Positions 46,636-58,237 are shown, counted from the stretch's first letter. The stretch is 64,000 nt of DNA from Stercorarius parasiticus (GCA_013396915.1 VWZL01000261.1:186001-250000); one strand, 5' to 3'. Numbers and translations: made by a program. Notes: generated by a model not told the origin, from the letters alone.

Positions 46636-49600
46636 AAATCAAACTGTTAATTAGATTAACATTTCTACATATGTCTAGAACCTGAAAACAAACAGCAGCC
46701 TTAAGTGTGACTACTTTGAAGTCATTTTCTTGTCTTTAGTGTGTTTGTTAAAGGTTACAGGAATCTCCAGGGCGTAGCTCTTCTCTTTTTTTTAATGATG
46801 AGCTCAGTTTAGGGAATTAACTAACAGTGGAGGGCTTATTCTGCTCCTCTCTTTCATATACTACGTACCACTGCATTCTGTGAGCAGTGTCAGTGATGCA
46901 TGATGCTTGAATTAAAAGTCACCTTGGCTGAGGCCATATGTCTCAGAATAGACATTTAGAGATGTAACCATCCCATTCACTTGTACAGTAAAAAAAGATA
47001 TCTAGATAGATTTAAATGACAGATTAATGTTAGAATGTGAGTACTGATTATCCTGGACTTTATTGTCAAATTCCTAACTTTACTGGTGAGCTTACTTATG
47101 AGAGGAGAGATGCTGGGCCCAATTCCAACATTTTTCATACTACAGTAAAGTCCATTTGTGGAATTTCAGCTGTCTAAATCTAGTGAGAGAATTATCTCCT
47201 TGTACACTTCAATTATTTAGTATTTAATTCTATCAAGATTATATTCTCAAGCACATCACTGTTATCAGTTATCTTGCAATAGCCAGCCTTCCTTCAACAT
47301 GATACAGCACATGCTGATTTCTCACCAGATTAAGGGTTTCCTCTTCACTAAAGTGCTCGAAGGAGTGAAGAGGTTAATTCATAACTTGACAAAGAGCGCC
47401 CTGCATGATTTAAGATTAAGATCCTTAGGGGATCTTGTCCCTTAGATTCAGAGGCATATCTTTCTTCCTTTGGGCAGGAGGGGGCTCAGACGGGCTCATA
47501 TAGCTCTGCAGTATTTTCCTATCCAAAGTTGCTTTCTGCACACTCTGAAAGTCTGTGATGAAAGCAGAGGTAGAGTTCCCTGAAGCCTGAGGAGAGGAAG
47601 AGGTTCAAATTTGCTCCCTTCCAGGTATGCAGGATGTGACAGGTAAGGGTTGGGCAGCCCAGGCTTCCATGGCCTTTTGATTGTGACTTCTGTGGCTGGG
47701 GACCTGAAAGTGTCTTTAAATCATCCTGGAATACAGATTATGGTCACAGAGATGAACAGATTCCAAAGGAGGCCTTTGAAAACTCTCTGCACCTTCTTTT
47801 TTATCCCCTTAAATTAGGTGAAATGTGAGGATATGAGTTTATCCTTGATTTGCAGGTAGTCCTTGGATACTCCTTTGGCAAGTAAGACAATTTTAAAGCT
47901 GTATTGATGACTACGCCCAGTAGAAAGGCTAGATACTGCACTGACGTAATGTAAGAAAAAAAGCCTTTCACACCTCCTTGCTGGAAATGAAGGCCTACTT
48001 GAATGACAGACTAAAGGTAATTTCCCTTGTTTGCCTCAGTCTACCACTAAATTTGTGTGAAACATGTTTCCTGAAAATCCCTGTATTCACTGCATTGTTC
48101 AGTTTTACCTTTCTTATTTACTACACCATTTCAGTAAGAGACAGAATGATTTCCAAGTGATACACTGACACAGCCAGTCTATGTAAATATAGAGCCTTAA
48201 CCCAAGCCTGCACAAACATGTCACCTGCAGTTGCAATAAACGCCTGTGAGGAGCTGTCACCCTGCAGCTCTATTAAACTTTGTGTGTGGGTATGTACAGA
48301 CACTAACCGACCACTGCATCCTGATTTGTGCAGGTGTTTAGAGTCAGAGGACAGTATCTTATTCTGATGATGAATGACGGAAAGAGCAATGAGAAAGAGG
48401 TAGAGACATTTCTGCACATGCGCAGCTGACATACTATCCATAAGTCGTATCGCACTTGTTCCTGATGATACCTGCCTACCACCATCAATATTAACCTAGT
48501 CCTCATTTTAGGTTGTCTTTAATATATCTCGGGTATTATGGGGATGCTCAGGTACAGCTTGAGAGAGATATTGAACTGCTGTTTTTTATTTTTGAGTCAT
48601 TTAAGACAAACAGAACAGCATAGTTTTGGTGGTTTTTATTTTAATCAGCCATAGGAGGTGATAGAAAGAGAGATCCCTGATTTGAAAAGGTTTGGAAAGC
48701 TTTTAATCATCTTCATCTGTGGGAGCTAAAGCTTATTGCAAAAAGGGACTATGGAGTTGCGTTACTATTTCTATAACTACGTTACGTCAGTATTAATCAC
48801 AAAGAGTAATAGTTAATGGGGAAGAAGGCTTGAGTATTGAAAAATTTCAGCCTTGCCTTAGATAGTATAGTATGGCACATATATATATATATAAAATAAG
48901 ACATTTTAACACTCACACCTTTTAATTCCACTATTAAATAATCCAAAATATATGGGAGGTTCTCATGACAAATACTTCTCTTTCTTCTAATTTTCCTATT
49001 TCCTATCTTCCATAGCTATCCAAGGATGAGTGCAGCTGGACATGAGAATAGAAAGAACAGTACATTTTTCCAGCCTATTTATGTACTGCAGGAAACTCTC
49101 CCATATAAAAATAAATAACAAAATTAAAGGACACGTAAAGGCTTTGTGAAAAACCACAAATCAGGAAAAAACAATCTGCTGTAGTATTACTGTTTTAAAC
49201 CTGTGTGAAGTTCCCTCTAAAACTGGGAGAATTTAAAAATTTTTTTTCTGCATCACAGTGCTACATAAATGCCTGCGAGTTGAAATAAGGACCTTGTTCA
49301 CAGAACTGGCCATTGGTAACATACAGCCTGTGCCCAAAACCACAGGTTAAAATAAATGACTGGGGAAAAAAACCCCTGTTACTATTCCTCTTTGACAGAA
49401 AAGAATTAATTTATCTATCAACAGTCATGAACCCAGCAACAGAAACCGAATGTAAGTCTTACTGCTGTGATTCATTTTTCTGGTCAGATAAAGAACGAAA
49501 TAAACTTGCAAATAAAGGGCCTGAAAATAGTAAATTTGTTACTTGGAGTAATCAGACTTCTTCTGAGGGAACCACTAGAAAAACAAATGTCAGTGTAACA

Positions 49601-49928
49601 TCAAGGACCCTCTGAAATCAAAGAGTGCTTTTCCATTTAGAAATCAGGATCTTGCAGTGGGTGGGTGGATATATGTATGGAAAGGAAAATATTTGGAAAA
49701 AATGTTTGAGAATTTCTCAAAGTCTACTTCATATAGCTTTTTTTCCTTCGTTCCTTTGGCACAGAGTTAGTGCTCAAATTTTCTTAAACATTTGGAATTT
49801 GATTCTTTAATTGTTTGTTCTTCTCCCATTTGTATATATTAACAGTACCGCTGCTGTCAATTGATACTAGGTATGTGGAGTAAGATATATTTCCAGCGCT
49901 GCCCAGCCTGTTACAAAGGTTATTGTTA
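46636..49928. other. Single-copy AT-rich stretch
   Basis: No recognised gene or transposon. Included small features are a perfect 10-bp inverted repeat cctcttcact/agtgaagagg (47,340-47,349 and 47,364-47,373, 14-nt loop) and an (AT)7 microsatellite at about 48,879-48,892. Confidence 0.5.
48879..48892. repeat. (AT)n microsatellite
   Basis: Seven uninterrupted AT units lie inside an AT-rich context. Confidence 0.9.
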
Positions 49929-49934
49929 AAAAGC

Positions 49935-49990
49935 CAACATTGATCCACTGTAATTGAATCTCAGATAATATTACCACTGGATCAATGTTG
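49935..49990. ncRNA. Pre-miRNA-sized hairpin candidate
   Basis: caacattgatcca at 49,935-49,947 is the exact reverse complement of tggatcaatgttg at 49,978-49,990. After one C/C mismatch the pairing continues with tg:ca and, past one bulged base, taat:atta. The stem is therefore about 19 bp with a 15-nt loop. Below a 2-3 nt internal loop, aaaa (49,929-49,932) can pair with tttt (49,994-49,997). Size and shape suit a pre-miRNA on either strand. I do not recognise a known miRNA seed. A short MITE-like palindrome is an alternative. Confidence 0.35.
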
Positions 49991-49997
49991 ACATTTT

Positions 49998-51674
49998 AGT
50001 GACAGCCATAAAGCTCTAGCACACTGTTTAAGAAATATGTTGCTAACCCCCTGTTCCGGACAAAGCATAGCTCATATGCTATAGTAGTTACCTTTAGATA
50101 ACAAAGATTTTTTTTCATCTAATTACTGCACAGACCTTTATGAGTATCAATGCTATATGGAAGAGTGGCACTCGGTTTTACCACTGCTCAGAACATGTAC
50201 AATCCACCTAATTATGTTACTTATTATGATTTTTGGAAGGGAGAAAAGCTTCATGCTCTTAAGGGTGTTCGGAGGTGTTGGCTGACAGCTGGCTGATATG
50301 AGCCGGCAGTGTACAGCTATTTGGACTTGCATAATTTATGGCAACAGTGTTGGAAACATCTAGGCATGATAGGTACTGGGGATAAGAAACCTGAGTAAAG
50401 GAACCACGCTGCAAATCCAACATAGCAATTCTTTAATTCTTTTACTGCAGTTATATTTTAAAGGGAACTCCTGATTTTACAGACATTAATAATTCTATCC
50501 TTTATAACCAGAACACCTAAACAGGGCGATAAAATCTTATGTATCAGTGTATATTTACAGGTAAAGAGGTAAAGAGTGGTTAGTCAGGTGAAGCTAAATG
50601 ACCTTGCATTAGAACATCAGATAGATTATCAATGACAGAAACATAAGACTTGATAGTTCAATGTCATGATAAGGTACAAGAAATTATATATTTCAAGAGT
50701 TTATTAAAGCACTTAGATCTTTTCATAGTATGCCAAGCTTAGCCAGTGTGACTGGGAAAATGAAGAAGCAAATCAAGAGTCTTTGTTATCCGTTCAGTTG
50801 TACCTGCATAAGATTTCATTTCATTTATACCATCCCTTTATCACAGCAAGAAAACAAAGAAAGAAACAAGCAAAAAAGCCAAAAAGAACCACGAAATAAT
50901 AAGACTCACTCTGTAAGTATGTCATGTTTGTGATTGTGATACTCCTTCTAATTCAACCATCAGTCTTAAAATACAACTACTATTTGCTTTTGGAATAAAA
51001 ATCAAAGCTGTAATAGGAAAGGCTGAAGCACTACAGAGTAAGAGGGTGTTGGTGTTAAAGAGTGCCAGTGATGATTTTTCCTGTTTCCTGTCGATAAATT
51101 TTCAGTTCTGATAATTGAAATAATGATATTGTCTTTGTGTTCACCCAGTTAACGGACCCCACAAGAGACAGGAACTTATACGGTCATCTGCCTTGTTTTG
51201 TCAGGATGGATAGCAAAATATTCTTCAAGGCTCAACTATTATCTAGGCTAGAAAACAGAATGCAAAACATTTGTGTCTTTATAGAAATCAGCACTGGCAC
51301 CCACTGAGGGACAGAACTAAAATAAAGTTTTGAAATGTAACATCTGAGTCTCCCTCTCCTTCTGAAACTATACTGTCTGATGAGATATGACACTGACGTC
51401 TCCTAATATTGACTGAGGAGCAATTTCCAGTAACAGTAATAGATTCATCTTGACAACATGTTATTCAATGTCAAAACCAAGCCCTTGGCTCTGTCTGGAG
51501 GGATCTTTCTGCTGTTTTGGGAAATCAGCACCAGAGAGATAGTCAGGGTTAAAGTGGGTGTAAATGTGTTTAGCAGGCTGATCTGGATGTTCTGCCTTGT
51601 TAGTTCTTCCGTTGCTTCAACAGACTGGAACAGTTAGTCTCATGTGATGTGGAAAATCCCTGTGCACATAGCAT
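49998..51674. other. Single-copy stretch
   Basis: No recognised gene or transposon. Confidence 0.5.
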
Positions 51675-52160
51675 CCACAAAATATAGAGAAAAACTGGAC
51701 ACAGGACTGCGTGTGTGGTCTCACGTGTGCTGAATAGAAGGGAATAATCACTTCCCTCAAACTACAGTCTTGCTAACACTGCTTGTTATGTGGCTGGCCT
51801 TCTTTGTCTAAGTCATTCCTAACACACGCTCACCCCCTGCTCGTTTCTGCACAGCTACTTTCTAGGTACTTGGCGTGTAGCCTGTTTTGTTGCTTGGGGT
51901 TATTACATCTGAGGTACAGGACTCTGAATTTGCCTTTTTTTGAACTTTTTGTGGCTTCTGTCAGCCCGTGTCTCCAGTCTGTTGAGGTGTCTGAATAGCA
52001 GCCTTACACTCCAGTGTATCAACAGCTGTCCACGGTTCATGGACTTGCTGAAGGTACATCCATCTCATCATCAAGATGAGTAAAAAAGATGATAAATACT
52101 ATCAGCTCCAATACAAACCCATGAGGAATGCCAATAGTAATGAGCTACCAGCTGGTAGGG
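51675..52160 (-). mobile_element. Old CR1 fragment, ORF2 C-terminal half, minus strand
   Basis: The plus strand follows reverse-complement CR1 phrases in order: actggacacaggactgcgtg ... ggtctcacgtgtgctgaata, then ctggccttctttgtc, tttctgcacagctactttct, aggtacaggactctgaattt and gtctgttgaggtgtctgaat. It ends with catcatcaagatgagtaaaa and acccatgaggaatgcc. This spans the RT thumb/C-terminal region back to just upstream of the FADD region. Indels and substitutions are many and no frame survives. It lies head-to-head with the old plus-strand CR1 that starts at about 52,195. Confidence 0.78.
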
Positions 52161-52194
52161 GAAGTAGCTGACATAACAAGCAGAGAATCAATCC

Positions 52195-52742
52195 TTAATT
52201 CCTTGTAAAATTTGTGGATCGTGCGAATAGAAATCTCTTGAAGTTCAACAGGGAAAAGTGCAAAATTCTGTATTCAGGGTAACCCCCTGCATCCCTGTGG
52301 GCTGGGAACCAACAGTCACTGCTGTAAAAGAACCTGGGCCTGATGGTGGACATGGGGTTAAATATCAACCAACACAGCAGTCTCACTGTGAGTAAAGGAA
52401 GTCACATACTAGACGATGGAGGATGAGGGGACTACAGAGGATTAAGGGACTATAGGGGACTAGGAGACTATAGGAAACCATTAGGAACTATATGCCCATA
52501 ATATACAGGGGTGGTGTGGCAGGCACACCAGGGGAAATTATTAGACCCCTCTACTCAACATTGGTGATGCCACACCTGAAATATTGTGGCTAGTTTTGGC
52601 CAGATATGGAGATGTGGAGATACTGGAGAGGTTCCAGAAGAAGGCTGAGAAGATGGTGAGGGGCCTAGAACACATAACTTACGAGGAAACATTGAGAAAA
52701 CTGTGTTTATTTAGTCTGATGAAGAGGAAGCTAAGGAGCAAT
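52195..52742 (+). mobile_element. Old CR1, 5' part of a copy split by a younger CR1
   Basis: The plus strand contains tcttgaagttcaacagggaa then aaagtgcaaaattctgtat (the KFNKGKCKIL region), and a divergent middle. From about 52,560 comes an ORF2 C-terminal part translated as MPHLKYCG-like, then ILERFQKKAEKMVRGLEHIT and [21 protein letters not shown]-like degenerate repeat interrupts it at about 52,430-52,480. The copy breaks after the codons for KLRSN at about 52,742 and resumes at about 53,473 with LIAMCNYL. This copy is clearly older and more diverged than the element inserted in it. Confidence 0.78.
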
Positions 52743-53472
52743 CCTTGGGGAAGAGTGTCTAGAAAGCTGCCCGGCAGAAAAGGACCTGGGGGTGCTGGGG
52801 GACAACCAGCTTAACATGAGCCAGCAGTGTGCCCAGGTGGCCAAGAAGGCCAACAGCATTCTGGCTTGTATCAGGAATAGCGTGGCCAGCAGGAGTAGGG
52901 AGGTGATTGTGCCTCTGTACTTGGCACTGGTGAGGCCTCACCTCAAGTACTGTGTTCAGTTCTGGGCCCCTCGATACAAGAGGGACATTGAAGTGCCGGA
53001 GCGGGTCCAGAGGAGAGCTACCAAGCTGGTGAGGGATCTGGAGACCAAGCCATATGAGGAGAGGCTGAGGCAACTGGGCATGTTTAGTTTGGAGAAGAGG
53101 AGGCTGAGGGGAGACCTCATTGCCCTCTACAGCTACCTGAAAGGAGGTTGTAGAGAGGTGGGTGTTGGCCTCTTCTCCCAGGCCAATAATGACAGGACCA
53201 GAGGAAATGGTCTGAAGTTGCGGCAGGGGAGGTTTAGATTAGATATTAGGAAGAATTACTTTCCTGAAAGAGTGGGTCAGGCACTGGAAGAGCCTGCCCA
53301 GGGAGGTGGTTGAGTCACCATCCCTAGAGGTATTTAAGAAACGTGTAGATTTGGCACTTCAGGGCATGCTCTAGTGACAGAGACTGTAGGGGGTTTTGTT
53401 TGTGTGTGTATGGTTGGACTCGATGATCTCGAAGGTCCTTTCCAACCATGAAGACTCTATGATTCTATGATT
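52743..53472 (+). mobile_element. Younger CR1 inserted inside the older CR1
   Basis: It starts within ORF2 (ctagaaagctgcccggcaga = LESCPAEK region) and keeps a 173-codon open frame (52,792-53,313) with [65 protein letters not shown] and [19 protein letters not shown]. The 3' UTR and tail (gactctatgattctatgatt) end at about 53,472. The copy is about 730 bp, 5'-truncated, and lacks RT catalytic residues. Its closest relative in the window is the minus-strand copy at 60,250-60,735 (shared [11 protein letters not shown]). The intact frame suggests a fairly recent insertion. Confidence 0.93.
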
Positions 53473-53815
53473 CTAATAGCAATGTGTAACTATTTGCACT
53501 GCAGTTACAAAGATAATGAAGCCCAACTCTTCTTATTAAAGCCAGTATAAAAAGGGGCAAAAGTCACCAGTTGTGTATGTATGTTCAGACTGGACATTAG
53601 GGGCAAAAAATCACCAGGAAGCTGGATTGCACTGTAAGAAATTACACAGAGAGGTTGTGGAATCTGCATCCTTGCGATTTTCGAGACCCTGCTGGACAAA
53701 GACATGGATAACCTGATCTAGAGTTGAAAAGAGTCCTGCTTTACGTGGTAAATTGGACTATATAACCTCTCAAAGGTCACTTCCAAACAGGATTTTGACA
53801 AGTCTTTCATTTTCA
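53473..53815 (+). mobile_element. Old CR1, 3' part of the split copy
   Basis: The reading frame resumes with ctaatagcaatgtgtaacta (LIAMCNYL), as expected right after KLRSN at 52,742. It continues through attcagactggacattag-like sequence (53,586-53,603) and a gagaggttgtggaatctgca segment. Then come gagaccctgctggacaaaga and acctgatctagagttg, the usual last codons of CR1 ORF2. The 3' UTR ends near 53,815 in cttccaaacaggattttgac, and the ATTCTATG tail is eroded. Confidence 0.8.
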
Positions 53816-53837
53816 TAACACTACAATTATGAAATTT

Positions 53838-56660
53838 TAATGGGGCAGGGGAGAGGAAGAGGAGATGTCACCCTCCATGTCAACGACCAGCTGGAGTGCA
53901 TGGAGCTCTGCCTGGGGATGGACGAAGAGCCAACTGAGACCTTATGGGTTAGGATTAAAGAGAGGGCAGGGACCGGTGATGTAACAGTAGGGGTCTGCTA
54001 CAGGCCACCTGACCAGGAAGACCAACTGGATGAGGCCCTCTATAGACAGATAGGAGCAGCCTCACATTCACAAGCCCTGGTCCTCATGAGGGACTTCAAC
54101 CACCATGGTGGGGTGGTTGGTGGGACAACACAGCAGGGCATAAGCAATCAAGGAGGTTCCTGGAATGCGTCAATGATAACTTCCTTCTCCAAGTGATGGA
54201 GGAGCCAAGGAGGAGAGGTGCCATGCTGGACCTTGTTCTCACCAACAAGGAGGGGCTGGTGGGGAATGTGAAGCTCAAGGGCAGCCTTGGCTGCAGTGAC
54301 CATGAGATGATGGGGTTCAAGATCCGTAGGCCGTTGAGAAGGGCACACAGTAAGCTTGCTACCCTGGACTTCAGGAGAGCAGACTTTGGCCTCTTCAGGG
54401 ATCTGCTTGGTAGAGTACTGTGGGATAAAGCCCTGGAGGGAAGAGGGGCCCAAGCAAGCTGCTTAATATTCAAGGATCACCTCCTCCAAGCTCAGGACCG
54501 ATGCATCCCAACAAAGTAGAAGTTGGGCACAAACACCAGGAGGCCTGCATGGATGAACAAGGAACTCCTGGAGAAACTCATACTCAAAAAGTAAGCCTAC
54601 AGAAGGGGAAGAAAAGAGAGGTAACATGGGAGGCATACAGAGAAATTGTCTGAGCAGCCAGGGATCAGGTTAGGAAAGCTAAATCCCAGATAGAATTAAA
54701 AATGGCCAGGGATGCCAAGGGCAACAAGAAAAGCTTTTATAGGTATGTCAATGAGAAAAGGAAGACTAGGGAAAATGTGGGCCCCCTTCAGAAGGAAACA
54801 GAAGACTTGCTCACTTGGGATATGGAGAAGGCTGAAGTACTCAATGACTATTTTGCCTTGGCCTTCATTAGCAAGTGCTCTAGCCACAACATCTAAGTTG
54901 CTGAAGACAAAGGCAGGGACTGGGAGAATGAAGAACTTCCCACTGTAGGAGGAGACCAGATTCAAGATCATCTAAGGAACCTGGAGGTGCACAGGTCCTT
55001 GGGACCTGATGAGATTCATCTGCAGGTCCTGAGGGAACTGGTGAATGAAGTTGTAAAGTCACTATCCATCATATCTGAGAAGTTGTGGCAGTGCGGTGAA
55101 GTTCTGCTGACTGGAAAAGGAGAAACACAATCCTCATTTTTAAAAAGGGAAAAAAGGAAGACCCAGGGAACTACAGGATGTTCAGCCTGTCCTCTGTGCC
55201 CAGCAAGATCATGAGCAGATTCTCCTGGAAACTTTGCTAAATTACATGGAAAATAAAGAGGCAATTGGTGACAGCCAACATGTCTTCACTAAAGGCAAAT
55301 TGTGCCTGACAAATTTGGTGGCCGTTTATGACAGTGTTACAGCGCTGGTGAATAAGGGAAGAGCAGCTGACGTCTTCCATCTGGAATTGTGCAAGGCATT
55401 TTACACTGTCCTGCATGACATCCTTGTCTCTAAATCGAAGAGACATGAATTTGATGGATGGACCACTCAGTGGACAAGGAACTGGCTGGCTGGATGCATT
55501 CAAAATGTTGCAATCAATGGCTCAATATCCAGGTGGTGTGCAGTGACAAGTGGCATTCTTCAGGGGTCAGTACTGGGACTGGGGCTGTTTAACATCTTTG
55601 ACGGTGACAGGGACAGTGGGATTGAGTGCACCCTCAGTAAGTTTGCTGATGACACCAAGTTTTGTGGTGCTGCAGGGGAGGGATGCCATCCAGAGGGACC
55701 TGGACAAGCTTGAGAGGTGGGCCCATGCAAACCTCATGAAGTTCAACTAGGCCAAGTGCAAGATCCTGCACGTGGGTTGGGGCAATCCCAAGCACAAATA
55801 CAGGCTTGATGAGGCTCCGAGCAATCTGATCTAGTTAAAGATGTTCCTGCTTACTGCAGGGGGATTGGACTAGATGGCCTTTAAAGGTCCCTTCCAACCA
55901 ACGCATTCTATGATTCATTCTATGATTCTATGATTCTATAGGTTGTGCAGAGAATGGCTTGAGAGCAGCCCTGCGGAGAAGGACTTGGGGATGTAGGTTG
56001 ATGAGAAGTTCAACATGAGCAGGCAATGCACACTCGCAGCCCAGAAAGCCAACCCCATCCTGGGCTGCATTAAAAGAAATGTGGCCAGCAGGTTGAGGGA
56101 GGTGATTCTACCCCTCTGCTCTGGTGAGACCCCACCTGGAGTCCTTTGTCCAGCTTTGGGGCCCCAACATAAGAAGGACACGGACCTGTTGGAGCAAGTC
56201 CAGAGGAGGGTCACAAAAATGATCAGAGGGGTGGGGGACCTCCTATGAAGACAGGCTGAGAGAGTTGGGGTTATTCAGCCTGGAGAAGAGAAGGCTCTGG
56301 GGAGACCTTATAACGGCCCTCCCATACCTAAAAGCGGCCTACAGGAGAGATGGGGAGGGACTCTTTATCAGGGAGTGTAGCAATAGGACAAGGGGTAAGG
56401 GTTTTAAACTGAAAAAAGGTAGATTTAGAGTAGATATTAGGAAGAAATTCTTTACTGTGAGGGTGGTGAAACAGTGGAACAGGTTGCTCAGAGAAGGTTT
56501 GGATGTCCCATCCCTGGAAGTGTTCAAGGCCAGGTTGGATGAGGCTTTGAGCAGCCTGGTCTAGTGGGAAGTATCCCTGCCCATGGCATGGGGGTTGGAA
56601 AAAGATGATCTTTAAAGACTCCTCTAACTCTAACCATTCTATGATTCTATGATTCTGTGA
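53838..56660 (+). mobile_element. Long CR1 LINE remnant: endonuclease end, RT, 3' tail
   Basis: It starts inside the apurinic-type endonuclease (53,840-54,196: WVRIKERAGTGDVTVGVCYR, then VLMRDFNHH, where CR1 normally has GDFNHP). It continues in another frame with DLVLTNKEG and CSDHEMM (54,193-54,519), the end of the endonuclease. A linker (54,702-54,896) and RT follow, with the [11 protein letters not shown] catalytic box near 55,640. TAG at 55,748-55,750 falls in the KFN-AKC segment. After a nested CR1 tail (55,806-55,939) the C-terminal domain follows (56,015-56,564, QGRF-type KKGRFRVDIRKKFFTVRVVK), then the 3' UTR and tctatgattctatgattctg tail. Multiple frameshifts make it inactive; ORF1 is absent. 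It is the longest transposon here. Confidence 0.96.
55806..55939 (+). mobile_element. 134-bp CR1 tail nested in CR1 ORF2
   Basis: Between caaatacaggct (normal ORF2) and aggttgtgcagagaatggct (normal ORF2 continuation) lies a stretch that is itself the end of CR1. It carries last-codon sequence gatgaggctccgagcaatct, then gatctagttaaagatgttcc, the 3' UTR gggattggactagatggcct, and the tail cattctatgattctatgatt. It is in the same orientation as the host element. Comparison with 40,780-40,830 shows what the uninterrupted ORF2 looks like. Confidence 0.92.
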
Positions 56661-58203
56661 AAGTGTACTTTCCTTCTTAGTGTTCGGTATTATAAAATCG
56701 GCAAAATGTAAGGTTCTGATGGGACTTTCTTGACCAGATACTAGTCTTGGACATTTCAGGGCCAGGCCAACCTTCAGGGAATTCTCAAAATGGAAGAGGC
56801 AATATCTGCTATTTAGGGACATAAGAAAAAGGCAGACTTCTTTGCTCATCACATCTAATCCTTGTTATCACAGGCAACCATGTAATGACTGTATTTGATA
56901 CATTTGCTGCCTTTATTAACTGAAGATGCTGTCTACACTGAAATTCTTACAGGTACAATATTGAGGTCTTCAGGATCACTGAGATGGGAGCATTGTTCAT
57001 AGAAGGTAATACTCTGTTCTTAAGACTCTGCATGCCTCCTAACTCAGATGGATTTGCTTTCTGTTCCTGCATAGATAGAAAAGCATTATAATTAAAGACT
57101 TGCGGGATAATTGCATTTGCTTAATTTATAGTGCGTTTGGTTTCACAAAAGTTTCCTTTGCTTGTTCCAGGGAGACAGGTTCCTTTTGCAGATATTCAGT
57201 GGTTACTTGATCTTTCTTTGCTTTCCAAAGAGATGTTTCAGTAACTTGTAAACCCGTTAGTTCTTCCACAGTCTCCAGGCATTTGTAAAAAGCAAAGTTT
57301 TATAGGTGGATGTCTTATGCTGGAGATCAACATGAACACTACACCCAGATTCTAAACAAACTCACAGTTTAGAAGAATACAGATCTTAGTCCTGAGTTGA
57401 TCTTCACAAATGGCTTTTTCATTTTAGTATTCAACAGCAGCAGAACACCTGTGCTGAATACCATCTACTTGGAGACCATTTAAATTCTATGTTTTTAATC
57501 TGAGATTCTGTATTGTAATATCTCATTTTATATGAAAATCTAGTGACTTAGTTAAATGACTTAGTGCTACAAACTATGTCAACATAAAAAGTTCAGATTT
57601 ATACAAATATAACAGGCTTTTTACTGCAGGGAGCAAGGAGCCTATGATATTTACCACACAGCAATCCAACAATTACAGTTCTTTATTTAAATAAAAAGAT
57701 AAATAAAACATAAAAATTGAATTTTGCATGACACTTAGATTTTCCAGTGAGAAAACAGAAATACAAAAAAGACTATTTTGCTAATAATTACACAACCAGA
57801 CAGTATTACCTGTCACAGGAATGCACCAGGTTTCCCTACTTGGTTTAAGCTTAAAATAAAACAGGAAGAGAGGGAAGCATTTTGCAAAATAAAGTAAAAA
57901 TAATATGCTTACCCCCCAAAACTGGGAAAATACATGAGAAAAAAAAAATCTAACAACAACTTAGGCAAAGAATCTCAAGAGGGTGACTAGTCACCTCTGT
58001 TGCTCTGCATGTGTCCTTCAGGTATTTGCTACAGATAGGTGATACATAACTAGAATACAAGGCTAATAAAACCTGTGTTATTTAATCTGTAATGCAATTG
58101 TTCTTCCCAGGGCATGTTTTCTTAGAAGATTGATTAGTCTATTTATTGTGCAAGCTCGGAAAATGCAAAATGATTAGACACAGCAATTTTTTTAAATCCC
58201 ATT
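56661..58203. other. Single-copy AT-rich stretch
   Basis: No recognised gene or repeat. Confidence 0.5.
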
Positions 58204-58237
58204 CTTTACATCAACTGTGTAAAGAGTTGATGTAAAG
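58204..58237. repeat. Perfect 13-bp inverted repeat
   Basis: ctttacatcaact (58,204-58,216) pairs exactly with agttgatgtaaag (58,225-58,237) across the 8-nt loop gtgtaaag. It is too short for a classical pre-miRNA. It could form a cruciform or a short RNA hairpin. Confidence 0.85.

Noticed and set aside
52792..53313. 173-codon frame as a host gene
   Set aside because: It is the C-terminal part of CR1 ORF2, 5'-truncated and lacking RT catalytic residues.
56328..56852. 174-codon minus-strand frame
   Set aside because: It is mostly the antisense of CR1 ORF2 (56,265-56,564) and its UTR; a shadow frame.
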